NCBI GenBank assembly: GCA_013414795.1 | Contig: CP058732.1 | Location: forward strand, 353,501-417,500 | Source of the DNA: Candidatus Kapaibacterium sp. | GTDB lineage: Bacteria > Bacteroidota > Ignavibacteria > Kapaibacteriales > UBA2268 | Reading direction: 5' to 3' | Length of the DNA stretch: 64,000 bases | Part shown: piece after piece, positions 26,568 to 35,600 of the stretch | Position numbering within the stretch: the first letter of the stretch is position 1 | How the letters are laid out: every line of letters begins with the position of its first letter | Translations under genes and position numbers: made by a program | Notes under the pieces: generated by a model | What the model was told of the DNA's origin: nothing | Database searches by the model: none | The model's input: only the letters and a program-made list of their open reading frames with translations

Positions 26568-27161
26568 CTACAAATTGTAATAATGGAGAAACGGTTCCAA
26601 ATATGTCAATTTTTCAATTTCTTCTAAATTGTCCAATGAACAAACATATATTGGAACCTCTGGAAATTCACCACGAACATTTTCAATTCCTTCTGTTGTT
26701 GCAAATACTGTAACCAATTTTATTTCCGAGACATTTTCAATTTGCAATCTCGATATTGCTTGTTTTGCTGTTTCGCCAGTTTTCAATAATGCATCACAAA
26801 TTAAAACATTCGTTTTTGCTAATTCATCTGGTAAAATGCATAAATTCTCCTCAACAACATCATTGTCGGTAGAGTATCCCAGGTATCCAAGAGAAGAATC
26901 TGGAAGAATATTTGCAAACGATTGACTTAATCGAATGCCATAAGGGAAAATAGAAACGATTGAATATTTTGCGGAAAATTTATAGCCAAGAAAATTGCCA
27001 TCTTCGTCGAATTTCTCTTCCAATGGAAAATCTTTTGTAACAAGAGTTGCAACGATATCGGAAATTTTTTTCCAGCCATAGCGAAAATGGGAATGGGTTG
27101 GATTGTTTTTTACAATCGTTAAAAAATGTTCCAACAAAGAATGTTCTAAAATATAAATCAT
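26568..27161 (-). CDS. Uracil-phosphoribosyltransferase-like protein
   Basis: A 197-residue type I phosphoribosyltransferase fold. The N-terminus (ILEHSLLEHFLTIVKNNPTHS; TKDFPLEEKF) matches the start of UPRTases. A recognisable PRPP loop is present (VLICDALLKTGETAKQAI). True UPRTases have DPMLATGGS at that position and a C-terminal uracil-binding hood (VPGLGDAGDR type), and here that hood is replaced by LTYLEPFLHYYNL. I therefore doubt ordinary uracil salvage. It may be a divergent salvage enzyme or a PRPP-sensing paralogue. It is the first gene of the unit with the Rrf2 regulator and the permease. Confidence 0.75.
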   Translation of the reverse strand: MIYILEHSLLEHFLTIVKNNPTHSHFRYGWKKISDIVATLVTKDFPLEEKFDEDGNFLGYKFSAKYSIVSIFPYGIRLSQSFANILPDSSLGYLGYSTDNDVVEENLCILPDELAKTNVLICDALLKTGETAKQAISRLQIENVSEIKLVTVFATTEGIENVRGEFPEVPIYVCSLDNLEEIEKLTYLEPFLHYYNL

Positions 27162-27214
27162 ATAGTAAAAATTAAATTCTTACAAAATTAACAAAAAGAT
27201 AAATCGATTTGAAA

Positions 27215-27571
27215 TTAAAATGCGTTTTCGATATGGTCAATTAATGGGGGATTGTACCGCAAATCTATAAAGATAGCATCGAAACGGCAACTTTTGTTTT
27301 GGATTTTTTTTGTATAAATATATCCTTCCGCTGTCTTTCTTAACTTCTTTTGCTTTACTGGGGTTATCCAAAAACGGGAATCACCAAAGTTGTCGGTTGT
27401 TTGCAGTTTTACTTCAACAAAGACAAGGCAATCGTCTTTCTCTGCAACGATGTCCAATTCCCCAAGTTTTCCAAAATGGAAGTTTCTTTTGAGTATTTTA
27501 TATCCTTTGTTTAGAAGGTAATCGCAAGCAATTTCTTCGCCTCGCTTTCCTATGTCAGTTGGCTTCTCCAT
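27215..27571 (-). CDS. yraN: YraN/UPF0102 family predicted endonuclease
   Basis: A ~118-residue member of the UPF0102 family, which has a PD-(D/E)xK nuclease-like fold. Conserved parts are DIGKRGEEIACDYLLNKGY, the nuclease core GELDIVAEKDDCLVFVEVK (Asp, Glu and Lys in nuclease spacing), and the C-terminal RFDAIFID. I start at the ATG at 27571, which overlaps the end of rbfA by 17 bases; a TTG further up is possible. In many bacteria yraN sits beside rnhB or rsmI; here it closes the nusA-infB-rbfA cluster. The cellular role of the family is not established. Confidence 0.9.
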   Translation of the reverse strand: MEKPTDIGKRGEEIACDYLLNKGYKILKRNFHFGKLGELDIVAEKDDCLVFVEVKLQTTDNFGDSRFWITPVKQKKLRKTAEGYIYTKKIQNKSCRFDAIFIDLRYNPPLIDHIENAF

Positions 27572-27929
27572 TTTTATCTTTTGCTTCTCTTGCCTTCTTC
27601 TCGCTTGCAAGTATTTGTTCGATACGTTCGATTCTTTCGAATGTATCGTCGACGAAGAAACGCAATTCGGGTGTCAAACGCAATCTGACTTTTGAGCCAA
27701 CGATTTGTCGAAATGTGGATTTCTCTTGCTCGACCAAGTTGATAAATGTTTGTGGAGAAATTTTGCCACCATAAACACTGATGTAAATATAGGCATATTG
27801 CAAATCGGGCGACATTCTTACGTTTGTTATCGTTGCCAATCCAGCATTATTTTGTCGAGCAAATTCTGAAATTGGCTCTGAAAGCACTTTTTGAATTTCG
27901 CTTGCTACTCGTTCGCTACGAACACTCAT
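27555..27929 (-). CDS. rbfA: Ribosome-binding factor A
   Basis: A ~124-residue KH-fold factor that matures the 30S subunit and the 16S rRNA 5' end, important for cold growth. Characteristic stretches are SERVASEIQKVLSEPI near the N-terminus, TITNVRMSPDLQYAYIYISVYG in the middle and RLRLTPELRFFVDDTFERIERIEQIL towards the end. The tail is Lys/Glu-rich. The ATG at 27929 is preferred to a TTG five codons upstream. It follows infB by 23 bases and overlaps yraN, keeping the widespread order nusA-infB-rbfA. Confidence 0.95.
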   Translation of the reverse strand: MSVRSERVASEIQKVLSEPISEFARQNNAGLATITNVRMSPDLQYAYIYISVYGGKISPQTFINLVEQEKSTFRQIVGSKVRLRLTPELRFFVDDTFERIERIEQILASEKKAREAKDKNGEAN

Positions 27930-27952
27930 TTCCAAAAGACCCAAATATATAA

Positions 27953-30952
27953 CTAATTGTTTAAAGTTCTCTTTATCTCAAGAGTTTTGAATGCTTCTAT
28001 TATATCTCCTTCTTGAATATCATTGAATTTTTCAATCATAATACCGCATTCATAACCTTGGTCGACTTCGCGGACGTCGTCTTTACCGCGTTTCAACGAA
28101 GAAATTGTTCCAGTGTGTATTACCAATCCATCGCGAATTACTCTCACGTTATCATTTCGATTGATTTTTCCGCTTTTAACATAACAACCAGCCACAGTTC
28201 CAACTTTGCTGATTTTAAAGGTCTTTCGTACTTCCAATGTCCCAGTAACTACTTCTTTTATATCTGGCGACAACAAACCTTCGACAGCAAGTTTGACATC
28301 ATTCAAACAGTCATAAATAATTTCGTAACGGCGAATCTCGACAGAATGCTTTTCGGCAAGTTTTCTTGCCCCGCCAGTTGTAGAAACCTGAAAAGCAATA
28401 ATTACTGCATTCGAAGCAGCAGCAAGCGTCACGTCGGATTCATTTACATTTCCAACGCCTCGATGAAGAATGTTAACTTTAACTTCTTCATTTGATAATT
28501 TACTCAAGGCATCGGTCAGTGCTTCGAGCGAACCCATAACGTCAGTTTTCAAGATTAAGTTCAATTCTTTGATTTGACCAAGTTGAATTTGTTTGGATAA
28601 GTCGTCGAGTGTAATAACTTTTTCACGGCGAAGATTTTGCTCTCGACGCACTTGTTGTCGCTTTGAAGCAATTTCTTTTGCAACTTGTTCCGATTCAACA
28701 ACGTAAAGGATATCGCCAGCCTCGGGAAGGTCGTCAAAGCCGACAATTCTTACGGGTGTCGATGGTCCAGCCTTTTCAAGTCTTTTTTCCCTTTCATCAA
28801 ACATTGCACGAACGCGCCCATAAGTTAATCCAACGACAAAGATATCGCCAATCTTCAAAGTTCCTTTTTGAATAATTGCGGTTGCAATCGGTCCTTTCCC
28901 TCGGTCTAAATGTGATTCAACGATTGTAGCCTTGGCTGGACGGTTTGGATTGGCTCGTAAATTAAGCAATTCTGCTTCGAGAAGAATTTTTTCAAGCAAC
29001 AAATCAACATTCGTCCCAAATTTTGCAGAAATTTCAACGCATTGATACGGACCTTGCCAATCTTCGACAAGTATCCCTACTTCTGAAAGTTGCTGACGAA
29101 TTCTATCTGGATTAGCATCGGGTTTGTCAACTTTATTTATCGCAACAATAATGGGAACATTTGCAGCTTTTGCGTGGTTGATTGCTTCGATAGTTTGCGG
29201 CATCACTGCGTCGTCGGCTGCAACAACCAGAACTACAATATCTGTAACCATAGCCCCGCGAGCGCGCATTGCAGTGAATGCTTCGTGACCGGGTGTGTCA
29301 ATAAATGTAATAAAACCTTTGCCGGGAATTTCAACTTGATATGCTCCAATATGTTGAGTGATTCCACCAGCCTCGCCCGCAACAATGTTCGATTTCCGAA
29401 TGTAATCCAATAGCGATGTTTTCCCGTGGTCGACGTGCCCCATAATAGTAACTATTGGTGGTCTTGGTTGTAGTGTTTCTTCGGGATCTTCGAAATCCAA
29501 ATCCTTCAACTGGATTTCTTTCTCTTCGATGAATTCTACTTCGTAGCCATAATCCAAAGCAATCAATGTTATTGTATCTTTGTCCAGTCGCTGATTCAAG
29601 GAAACAATTAGACCAAGTTGGAAACATTTTTGAATAATTTCGGCTGGGTCGACTCCAACCAGTTTGGCAAGTTCTCCAGTTGTAATGAATTCGGTAGTTT
29701 GGATAATTTTTTTCTGCTTTTCCAGTTCCTCTTGTATTTGGTGTACTTTTTCAAGTTTCTCTTCTTTTCGTTTGTGTCGAATTTTAGCGCGCTTCCTAAT
29801 ATCAGATATCTCTTGCGTACTATGTAAGGTTTCCCGAATATTCTTTTCAATTTCTTGTTCGCTTTCTTTAATGAAATCGCGGTATATCTTTTTCTTTTGG
29901 ATTTTCTTATCTAACAACGGTTTATACTTTTCGAGTTTTTGCTTTCCACCGCGTTTTCTAAGCCACTTGTCTTTGACAATCGGAACAATTTCTTCTTCAT
30001 CTTCGTGCAAATCAATATGCTTGAAGCGATCGACAACTTCGATTTCTTCTTCTTGTGGTTCCTCTGTGGTAACTTCAACTTTTTCTATGGTAGGCTCTGC
30101 AAGTTGTATTTCAACACCTTCAAGTTTCTTAAGTTTCTTTTCCTCTTTCTTTCGTATTGGTTCCGCCTTTTTAATTTTCTCTTCCTTCTTTGCGGGTGCT
30201 TCTTCTTTGGGTTTCAGCTCTTCCTTTGGTGCAACTATCTCTTTTGGTTTTGCTTCCTCTGTTGGTTTAACAGTTGGATGAACGCCAATAACTTTTTTCT
30301 TTTCCTCTACTTTGGGAGTAACTTCAGCGGGTTTCTTTTCTTTGGGCTCTTCGACTTTCGGTGGCTCTTTCTTTTGTTCAATTACTTTCTTTTCTGGTTT
30401 GACTTTTGGTGGCGGTATTTCTTGCGTCTTTTTCAGTTGGGTTTCGTCTTTCTTTGTTGGTTTCTTTTCTTTAACTTCTTCTTTCTTTCGCTTGGTTTCA
30501 AATCTATTCAAATCAATAACTTCGCCAACTTTTGGCTCGGATGTTTGAGGCTCGATTTTCGTTTCTTTAATTTCTTTTTCAACTTTTACTTCTTCAATAA
30601 AATCAAGCGATTCTTCGATTTGTCTAATAGTGGATTTATCAGTAACAACAGTTTCTTCTTTGAAAGTGAATTCGTCTTGCAGAATTTCTTTCGTTGCAGT
30701 AGTTGTTGTTTGTTTAGCAGTAGCAACTTCAGCAGATGTATCTTGCAAAAACTTGTTTCGAAAGTTTTCTGCAACTTTTTTTTCTTTTATAAAGCCCTTC
30801 AAAAGGGCTTCAATCATTTCGTTTGAAACAATAGAGGTTGGTTTATTTTGAATCTCAAAACCATTCTTGTTTAAATATGAAACAATGGTATCCTTGCTCA
30901 CGTTCAGTTCGGACGCTACTTGGTGGAGCCGTATTTTCTTTTGTTCAATCAT
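27953..30952 (-). CDS. infB: Translation initiation factor IF-2
   Basis: A 999-residue GTPase that brings fMet-tRNA to the 30S subunit. An IF2_N module opens the protein ([21 protein letters not shown]). A long Lys/Glu/Pro-rich low-complexity arm follows (about 100-350), then a second N-domain and the G domain with GHVDHGKTS (G1), DTPGHEAFT (G3) and NKVDKP (G4), and then domains II-IV. On its strand two TAATTTTG elements lie upstream at 30986-30993 and 31005-31012, so an extra promoter inside the cluster is possible, though no well-placed -33 box accompanies them. The acidic/basic repeats explain the long artificial Phe-rich frames on the opposite strand. Confidence 0.98.
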   Translation of the reverse strand: MIEQKKIRLHQVASELNVSKDTIVSYLNKNGFEIQNKPTSIVSNEMIEALLKGFIKEKKVAENFRNKFLQDTSAEVATAKQTTTTATKEILQDEFTFKEETVVTDKSTIRQIEESLDFIEEVKVEKEIKETKIEPQTSEPKVGEVIDLNRFETKRKKEEVKEKKPTKKDETQLKKTQEIPPPKVKPEKKVIEQKKEPPKVEEPKEKKPAEVTPKVEEKKKVIGVHPTVKPTEEAKPKEIVAPKEELKPKEEAPAKKEEKIKKAEPIRKKEEKKLKKLEGVEIQLAEPTIEKVEVTTEEPQEEEIEVVDRFKHIDLHEDEEEIVPIVKDKWLRKRGGKQKLEKYKPLLDKKIQKKKIYRDFIKESEQEIEKNIRETLHSTQEISDIRKRAKIRHKRKEEKLEKVHQIQEELEKQKKIIQTTEFITTGELAKLVGVDPAEIIQKCFQLGLIVSLNQRLDKDTITLIALDYGYEVEFIEEKEIQLKDLDFEDPEETLQPRPPIVTIMGHVDHGKTSLLDYIRKSNIVAGEAGGITQHIGAYQVEIPGKGFITFIDTPGHEAFTAMRARGAMVTDIVVLVVAADDAVMPQTIEAINHAKAANVPIIVAINKVDKPDANPDRIRQQLSEVGILVEDWQGPYQCVEISAKFGTNVDLLLEKILLEAELLNLRANPNRPAKATIVESHLDRGKGPIATAIIQKGTLKIGDIFVVGLTYGRVRAMFDEREKRLEKAGPSTPVRIVGFDDLPEAGDILYVVESEQVAKEIASKRQQVRREQNLRREKVITLDDLSKQIQLGQIKELNLILKTDVMGSLEALTDALSKLSNEEVKVNILHRGVGNVNESDVTLAAASNAVIIAFQVSTTGGARKLAEKHSVEIRRYEIIYDCLNDVKLAVEGLLSPDIKEVVTGTLEVRKTFKISKVGTVAGCYVKSGKINRNDNVRVIRDGLVIHTGTISSLKRGKDDVREVDQGYECGIMIEKFNDIQEGDIIEAFKTLEIKRTLNN

Positions 30953-31086
30953 AAATTATTTAATTCAAAAAAAACTATACAATTACAAAATTACAATATA
31001 TTTACAAAATTATTGTTAAAAGATGTCTTTCCTTGCTTATTTGCTAAATTACTTTAGTTGAATTTCTTTTTGTAACAAATGTGTTT

Positions 31087-32421
31087 TTAATCTTTCTGGG
31101 ATTGAATTTTATTCCAAACTTCGTCAATTTTCGCAACCATCTCTGGGTCTTCTTCTTCATCAAATTCTTTTAGCATAATTTCTCTAATTTCCAACAAAGT
31201 ATCTCGACTCATTCCATGAATTCGCAAAATTTTCTCTGGGTCTGCTTTAAGAAATTCGCGAGCAGTTTGGATTCCAAGTTCGACAAGTTGATTGTACACT
31301 GGCAAGCCAAGTTCTTCTTTGAACTCACCCAATTCAATGTCCTCGCCACTTTCCTTGACAAGGGTAATTTGGTAGCCAGTGAGTTTCATAGCGAGTCGAA
31401 CATTCTGACCGTTTCGTCCAATTGCAAACGGGACTTGGTCGTCGGCAACAATAACTGTTGCGTGGCGAACTATGGGGTCGATTTGTACGTCTTTTACAAC
31501 CGCTGGCGAAAGAGCCCTTGCGATGAACACTTTCGGGTCGTCGGACCATTCAATCAAGTCGATATTCTCATCGTTTAATTCCTTCACTATCGCATTGATT
31601 CGCACGCCCTTCATTCCAACGCAAGCACCGACGGGGTCCACCCTCGGGTCCAAAGAAAATACGGCAACTTTACTTCGTTCACCAGGGTCGCGCGCAATTG
31701 CTTTGATTTGAATGATTCCCTCGTACACCTCGGGAATTTCTATTTCGAAGAGACGAGCAAGGAATTCATCGCTTGCTCGCGAAAGTATGATGTCTGGTAA
31801 ACCACCACTTGCGCGTCGTACTTCCTTGATTATCGCCCTTATCGTCTGATTCTTTTTAAATTTGTATGGCTCATTTGGTATTTGTTCTTCGCGTGGAAGC
31901 CGCATTTCTACTTTGTTGTGCATTACTAAAATATCGTTTCGGCGAACTTGATACACTTCGCCCACTATGATCTCTCCCTCGCGAGGTTTGTATTCAGTGT
32001 AAATTTGATCTTTCTCAAATTCGCGTAGCCTTTGGTATAATGTTTGCATAGCAACTGCAACGATCCTTCGCCCAAAGACTTCGTTAAGATTATCGAAATT
32101 GATAACATCAACCCATTCATCACCGATTTCAAGTGTCTCGTCGTAAAGTTTCGCCTCTTCAAGCGAAATTTGCCGAACTGGATTTTCAACTATATCCACA
32201 ACATCCTTGATAATATAGATTTCTAAATCCCCCTTATCGAAATTCAATACTATTTCATACTTTACATCGGCACCAAATTTCTTTCGTACCATTAAAGAAA
32301 AAACATCTTCCAAAATTTTCTGCAAACTTTCCCGATCAATGTTTTTAACCTTCACTATTTCTTGGAAGGCTTCGATAATCGCCTTCTTGTCGACAGATTG
32401 AGTAACTTGCTTTTTTGCCAT
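31087..32421 (-). CDS. nusA: Transcription termination/antitermination factor NusA
   Basis: A ~444-residue RNA polymerase-associated factor controlling pausing, termination and antitermination. It has an N-terminal polymerase-binding domain, an S1 domain (GEIIVGEVYQVRRNDILV), KH1 and KH2 domains (DPVGACVGMKGVRINAIVKEL; FAIGRNGQNVRLAMKL), and a C-terminal helical segment. The ATG at 32421 has AAGGAG 8 bases upstream, so a TTG one codon earlier is rejected. The common upstream partner rimP is not next to it. A terminator-like hairpin sits in its short leader (32453-32475), which may allow feedback. infB follows after 134 bases. Confidence 0.97.
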   Translation of the reverse strand: MAKKQVTQSVDKKAIIEAFQEIVKVKNIDRESLQKILEDVFSLMVRKKFGADVKYEIVLNFDKGDLEIYIIKDVVDIVENPVRQISLEEAKLYDETLEIGDEWVDVINFDNLNEVFGRRIVAVAMQTLYQRLREFEKDQIYTEYKPREGEIIVGEVYQVRRNDILVMHNKVEMRLPREEQIPNEPYKFKKNQTIRAIIKEVRRASGGLPDIILSRASDEFLARLFEIEIPEVYEGIIQIKAIARDPGERSKVAVFSLDPRVDPVGACVGMKGVRINAIVKELNDENIDLIEWSDDPKVFIARALSPAVVKDVQIDPIVRHATVIVADDQVPFAIGRNGQNVRLAMKLTGYQITLVKESGEDIELGEFKEELGLPVYNQLVELGIQTAREFLKADPEKILRIHGMSRDTLLEIREIMLKEFDEEEDPEMVAKIDEVWNKIQSQKD

Positions 32422-32452
32422 CAACTAGCTCCTTTTTGTCCCACAAATTAAC

Positions 32453-32475
32453 AAAAAAATGGGCTTTTGCCCATT
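32453..32475 (-). terminator. Hairpin plus T tract in the nusA leader
   Basis: On the minus strand AATGGGC-AAAA-GCCCATT forms a perfect 7-bp stem followed directly by a T run, the form of an intrinsic terminator. It lies about 32 bases before the nusA ATG, between nusA and the second terminator (32628-32667) of the upstream gene. It could insulate nusA or act as a leader attenuator. A TAACTTTG -10-like element at 32559-32566 would place the hairpin inside the nusA transcript. Confidence 0.65.
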
Positions 32476-32627
32476 CCAAATCATCATCTTCTTTCAGAAA
32501 TAATCTCTTAACCTACAGCCAGAACAATAAGCTAATCCCCAAAATCCTATCTTCGAAACAAAGTTAACGAAATCAATATATTTTTATTTTAAAATTTTAT
32601 GCTTTTGTTTAATTTATTCATTTTTTT

Positions 32628-32667
32628 AAAAACAAAGAGCCGCTGGGGGAAGGTCCGCCAGCGGCTC
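32628..32667 (-). terminator. Intrinsic terminator of the giant secreted-protein gene
   Basis: Read on the minus strand, GAGCCGCTGG pairs perfectly with CCAGCGGCTC (10 bp, G+C-rich, 11-base loop) and is followed by TTTGTTTTT. It begins 20 bases after the stop codon of the large T9SS client gene and is the strongest terminator in the window. Confidence 0.9.
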
Positions 32668-32686
32668 GCTTCGATTTATTCTACAA

Positions 32687-35600
32687 TTATCGCACTATGT
32701 TCACGCTGCGTGTTATCGTTTCGTTTCCTATCTTAACTACTAATGTGTACATTCCGCTCGGTAGGTCGCTTACGTTGGCTACTACCTTCACTACATTGCC
32801 GTTGCCAACACCATTGTACACTCGCTTCACCTCGCGTCCAGCAAGGTCGATGATTCGAGCCTCGATGTTCGCTCCTTCAATTGCACTTACTTCGAACTTC
32901 ACTTCATTGTCGCTTGGATTTGGCATTACTTCGCTCACCCAGTTCACTTCGCCTTCCATCTTAACCATTACCTCTCGGCTGTAACTTGTCGCTCCGTCTA
33001 CATCGACTACTTTCAACCGATAGACATACACTTTGCCAAATCCTACGCCTCGGTCGACAACGGGTCCGTATTCCTTACGACTTGTGCTTGTTCCAGCTGC
33101 TTTCTCTTCGCCAACTTTTACAAATTCGCTCTTCGTCGCTCCTTGCACCTCGGCTCGCTCTACTTCGAACTTGCTCGTGTTGTATTCGCTCTCTGTTGCC
33201 CAGGTAACGTATACTACATTCCCTACTGGCTTGGCATTGAATTCGCTTAACTCTACTGGTATGATGAACCCACCGTTTGCGTTGGCAAAGTCGAGTATCG
33301 CTCGGATTATCATATCAATTCTGCCCCAATGTCGCCAGTCGACTCCGAACAATATTACGTTCCTCGTTAATGTCGTCGTGGCTACTCCGGCTATCGAATC
33401 TGTTGTGCTTCCTTGATGGCTTCGATAATATCCACCAGCAAGCGCTTGTCCTGCTCCATTCGCCTCGACTGCCATTAATCCGCAATATGGTGGTACATCA
33501 CCATTGTAGCCAGTGCTTCGAATGCTCATCGCTAACTTCCTTCCGACTGCCAAGCCAATCACAGCATTACCATCGTTGCTCACTCCGGCTCCTTGCGGAT
33601 TGCCCGGCGCTACATTCTTCGCTCGCAATAATCCGCCAACAAATTCTGCATCAGAAGCGTTGGCACGTACTATCTCTTGACTGCTTATCACTAAATTCTT
33701 CTTCGCTTCAACTGTTCCGCTCGTTAGGAATCGCCGCAAGTCAATCTTCTCCATCTTCGTCAATGGCTTGTCGTCGCCATCTGCCCACAAAATCGAATTG
33801 AATAATGTGTAATCGACTGCCTTCGGCTCCCATCCCTTGCGGTCGAATATGTCAAAGTCGAAGATACCCTCGGGTATGTCTATCATCCATCCTAACTTGC
33901 GGAATGCAGTAATCAAACTATCGTAGTTCAATCTTCCGGCTATCTCGTCTACTGTCGAGTTGGCATCGAGTTGCACCATAGAGTTCTCAACGCTTAACAA
34001 TGCGCGGGTCTTGCTCTGTGGTATATAGTATCGCACTACTTTCGATACGCTGTTGTTTGCGTTCTGTTGGTCGCCTCCCAACGAAACTACTATCTTGTAT
34101 CTTGGCGTTACGTTCGCTTGCATCGTCAAGAATTGGTCGGGCACATAGTAGCCTTCGTTCGCCAATTCTCCATATGTCTTCGGCTTGAAGTCGGGGGCTT
34201 GCCCGTCGTTCAATGCGAAGTCGACTTCAATGCTCTCTCCGCTTGAAAGAGTTACTTGCTTGGTCGCAGTTACCTCTGGCACTGTGCTGAAATTGCCATC
34301 GGGCATCTCGCGATATATGTTCACTGTTACATTTACAGCAGATTGCTGTAAGTTGCCACTGTTGCGTACCAATGCCTTTACATTCGTAGGCGAATTGTCC
34401 ATTACATATTGGGCGTCGTTGAACATTCCAGTCGACGACTGATACTTCGCTGGATAGGTTATCTTTATCATCTCAAGGTCGCTGAGATACAATCTGCCAT
34501 CGAATTCGACTGCTCCGATGTCATACCGCTGCCCAGCTGCTCCACGAATGTTCCCATCTATGTCGTGGGTTACCCAATCAATGCGATTGCCTCTGTTGTT
34601 CAATATCGAACCAAGTGGTGTTGGGTTCGTTGCTATACGCAACTTCTGGTTCGGAGCATAGCCTTGGTAGACAAAATCATTGGTGAAGTTGCCAAATACA
34701 CTGTTGGCGTCCATTCCAGTCCAGTTCTGCCATTGCTCCAATGTAGCAAAGTCGTTGCGATTGCCTCCGTTGTCCAATATGTTGTCGTTTTCGTCTGTTT
34801 CGACAAATCGAACAACTGTGCCACCGCTACCATTTGCATACCAGAATGCGTTTCGGTCGCTGGTCAATCCCATCTCGCTTGGCATCATCCCTTGATAGAA
34901 CAAGCAGGCATACACTTGATTGTTCGGATCCACATTCATATCCATCAACGCAACAGCATTGTTCATCACGAGCGTGTTCTTGGCGTGTTGGATGCCAATA
35001 CCAGCAATTGGATATGCACTTACTACGCCAGGATTTGGACTAATCACAATAGTGTTGTTGACAATCTTATCGTTTCTTGAATAATAGCCGGTGATTTTGG
35101 GGGTCAAGAAGTAAGCGAGAATATCTGGATTGGGCTGACGAGCAGTCATAAGATGAATTCCAGCACGATAAGCATTTCCAGTACCAACAGTTACACCCCA
35201 GATAATATTGTTAGCGATCTGCATCGACTCGGCAACATCAGGATAGAGAACATTACCGAGATAGGGATGTGGTAGAACATTTGCTTCTTGTTCAACTTTG
35301 ATACCGATAGCACCAATATTCGAAGAGACGCCGCTTATTTCATTGCGATTGATAGAAATTCCAATGTTATTGTACCCCTTGTAGCTTGAGGAGCCTTCTC
35401 CACCAAGGAGTATACCATATGCATCAGTGCTGCCACCATTAACATTATAGATTCGGTTGCCAACAACTTGCGAGTTTTGTTCATATCCAAGGAAAATACC
35501 GGCGCGTTTCACATTGTAAATAGTATTATTGGAGAAAGTATTATTGTAGTTATAATATTTGACATAGTTGGTTTCACGCCAAAGTTGACCATAGCCAATT

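Noticed and set aside
29939..30826. Long Phe-rich open frame on the plus strand
   Set aside because: It is the complement of the Lys/Glu-rich arm of infB. Its extreme Phe/Leu/Trp composition is that of an antisense artefact, with no ribosome-binding site.
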